Below are positions 63,301 to 64,000 of a stretch of 64,000 bases of DNA, one piece after another. The translations under genes and the position numbers were made by a program. The stretch is from Crambe crambe. Its lineage: Eukaryota; Porifera; Demospongiae; Poecilosclerida; Crambeidae. The stretch spans positions 7,088,501 through 7,152,500 of the forward strand of contig OZ004586.1 of the NCBI GenBank assembly GCA_963924555.1, read 5' to 3'. The stretch's first letter is position 1; every line of letters begins with the position of its first letter. The notes under the pieces were generated by a model, which was not told where the DNA came from, did not search any database, and was given only the letters and a program-made list of their open reading frames with translations.

Positions 63301-64000
63301 TTTAACATTAGCATCATGGGTTGTAAAAGTGTATGGTAGTCTGGTGCCCTGAACTCTGGTTGGTAGCATCCAACATTCAGCAGCATTCAGCAAGTAATGG
63401 GGTGTAAACGTGTATGGTAGTCTGGTGCCCTGAACTCTGGTTGGTAGCATCCAACATTCAGCATGAAATGTAACAATTTCTGCAAGTAATGGGGTGGAAA
63501 TGTGAACTCTTGTTTGGTAGCTTCCAACATTCAGCATGAAAAGTAGTAGTGGAGTGGAAACGTGTATGGTAGTCTGGTGCCCTGAACTCTTGGTTGGTAG
63601 CATCCAACATTCAGGATGAAATGTAAGTAATGGGATGGAAATGTGTATGGTAGTATGGTGCCCTGAACTCTGGTTGGTAGCATCCATGAAATGTAACATT
63701 CAGCAAGTAATGGGGTGGAAATGTGTATGGTAGTATGGTGCCCTGAACTCTGGTTTGTATAGCATCCATGAAATGTAACATTCAGCAAGTAATGGGGTGG
63801 AAATGTGTATGGTAGTATGGTGCCCTGAACTCTGGTTTGTAGCATCCATGAAATGTAACATTCAGCAAGTAATGGGGTACGTGTGGTGCCCTGAACTCTG
63901 GTTGGTAGCATCCAACATTCAGCATGAAATGTAGGATTCAGCAAGTAATGGGGTGGAAACATTTATGGTAGTCTAGTACCCTGAACTCTATGGTAGTCAG
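63301..64000. repeat. Minisatellite array (copy of 30083-30782)
   Basis: The same ~70-90-bp units in the same order, reaching the window end. Such an array would be expected to vary quickly, so its identity in the two copies points to a very recent duplication or an assembly effect. Confidence 0.85.

Larger units (their letters stand above)
55750..64000. repeat. Segmental duplication, copy 2 (of 22358-30782)
   Basis: From 'ataatgtttcaatgaagtca' onward the sequence follows 22358-30782 to the window end. The offset is 33392 up to 61250, 33214 after a 178-bp deletion (27859-28036 missing) and 33218 after a 4-bp insertion near 62630. Conceptual translations of all shared frames are identical except at these indels. 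It starts inside the NLR NACHT exon and continues beyond the window. Confidence 0.95.

Noticed and set aside
1-64000. tRNA, rRNA, retroviral or LINE reverse transcriptase genes
   Set aside because: Reading the frames I saw no RT, integrase or gag motifs, and no cloverleaf or rRNA sequence that I could recognise.

Overview
This is a window of eukaryotic, animal-type nuclear DNA: split genes with GT/AG introns, AT-rich spacers, microsatellites, minisatellites and several kinds of DNA transposon. It is dominated by a tandem cluster of NLR-type innate immune receptor genes (NACHT ATPases with DEATH or CARD N-termini and degenerate LRR-like C-termini). Arrays of DEATH-NACHT and CARD-NACHT genes, together with a PDZ-LIM-type gene and frequent 'tagctagc' motifs, suggest a basal invertebrate. 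A demosponge is my best guess, but that is inference and no marker here proves it.

Layout. At 1-1075 (+) lie the last two exons of a LIM-domain gene. NLR-A follows on the minus strand, with exons at 8451-8668, 6583-6725, 5797-5830 and 1406-4535. NLR-B (10081-13381, minus) is a CARD-type pseudogene that has lost its Walker B strand and everything after the NACHT core. At 14769-14876 (minus) is the acidic last exon of an unrelated gene. At 18166-19057 (+) are exons of a PDZ-LIM-type gene, and at 19495-19569 another LIM terminal exon. NLR-C (19901-26310, minus) is intact. From 26.3 to 33.05 kb lie MITEs, local duplications and two tandem arrays (about 70-90 bp and about 150 bp units). A third LIM terminal exon (33507-33576) and the 5'-truncated NLR-D pseudogene (33871-35484) follow. 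A decayed MULE-like DNA transposon with inverted-repeat ends occupies about 36431-41190. NLR-E (41520-45488, minus) is intact and uses a different DEATH exon. At 45810-46589 there is a perfect 160-bp inverted repeat. A Helitron encoding a 2005-residue Rep/PIF1-type helicase, plus a separate two-domain OTU protease frame, occupies 47856-54952 (minus). From 55750 to the window end, the sequence is a near-identical copy of 22358-30782, including the 5' half of NLR-C cut off just after the P-loop.

How it works together. All NLRs share one architecture. One or two N-terminal adaptor-domain exons end in phase 1, then comes a linker microexon of 34 or 43 nt (always 1 mod 3), then one very large exon carrying a Ser/Lys-rich tether, NACHT and LRR-like C-terminus. 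Because the phases are constant, DEATH and CARD exons are interchangeable, and the cluster shows this: split DEATH (A, C), CARD (B), single-exon DEATH (E). An antisense, decayed CARD exon sits in an intron of A and C. NLR units A, C and D each face a LIM terminal exon tail-to-tail, so the duplicating unit appears to have been [LIM last exon -> <- NLR].
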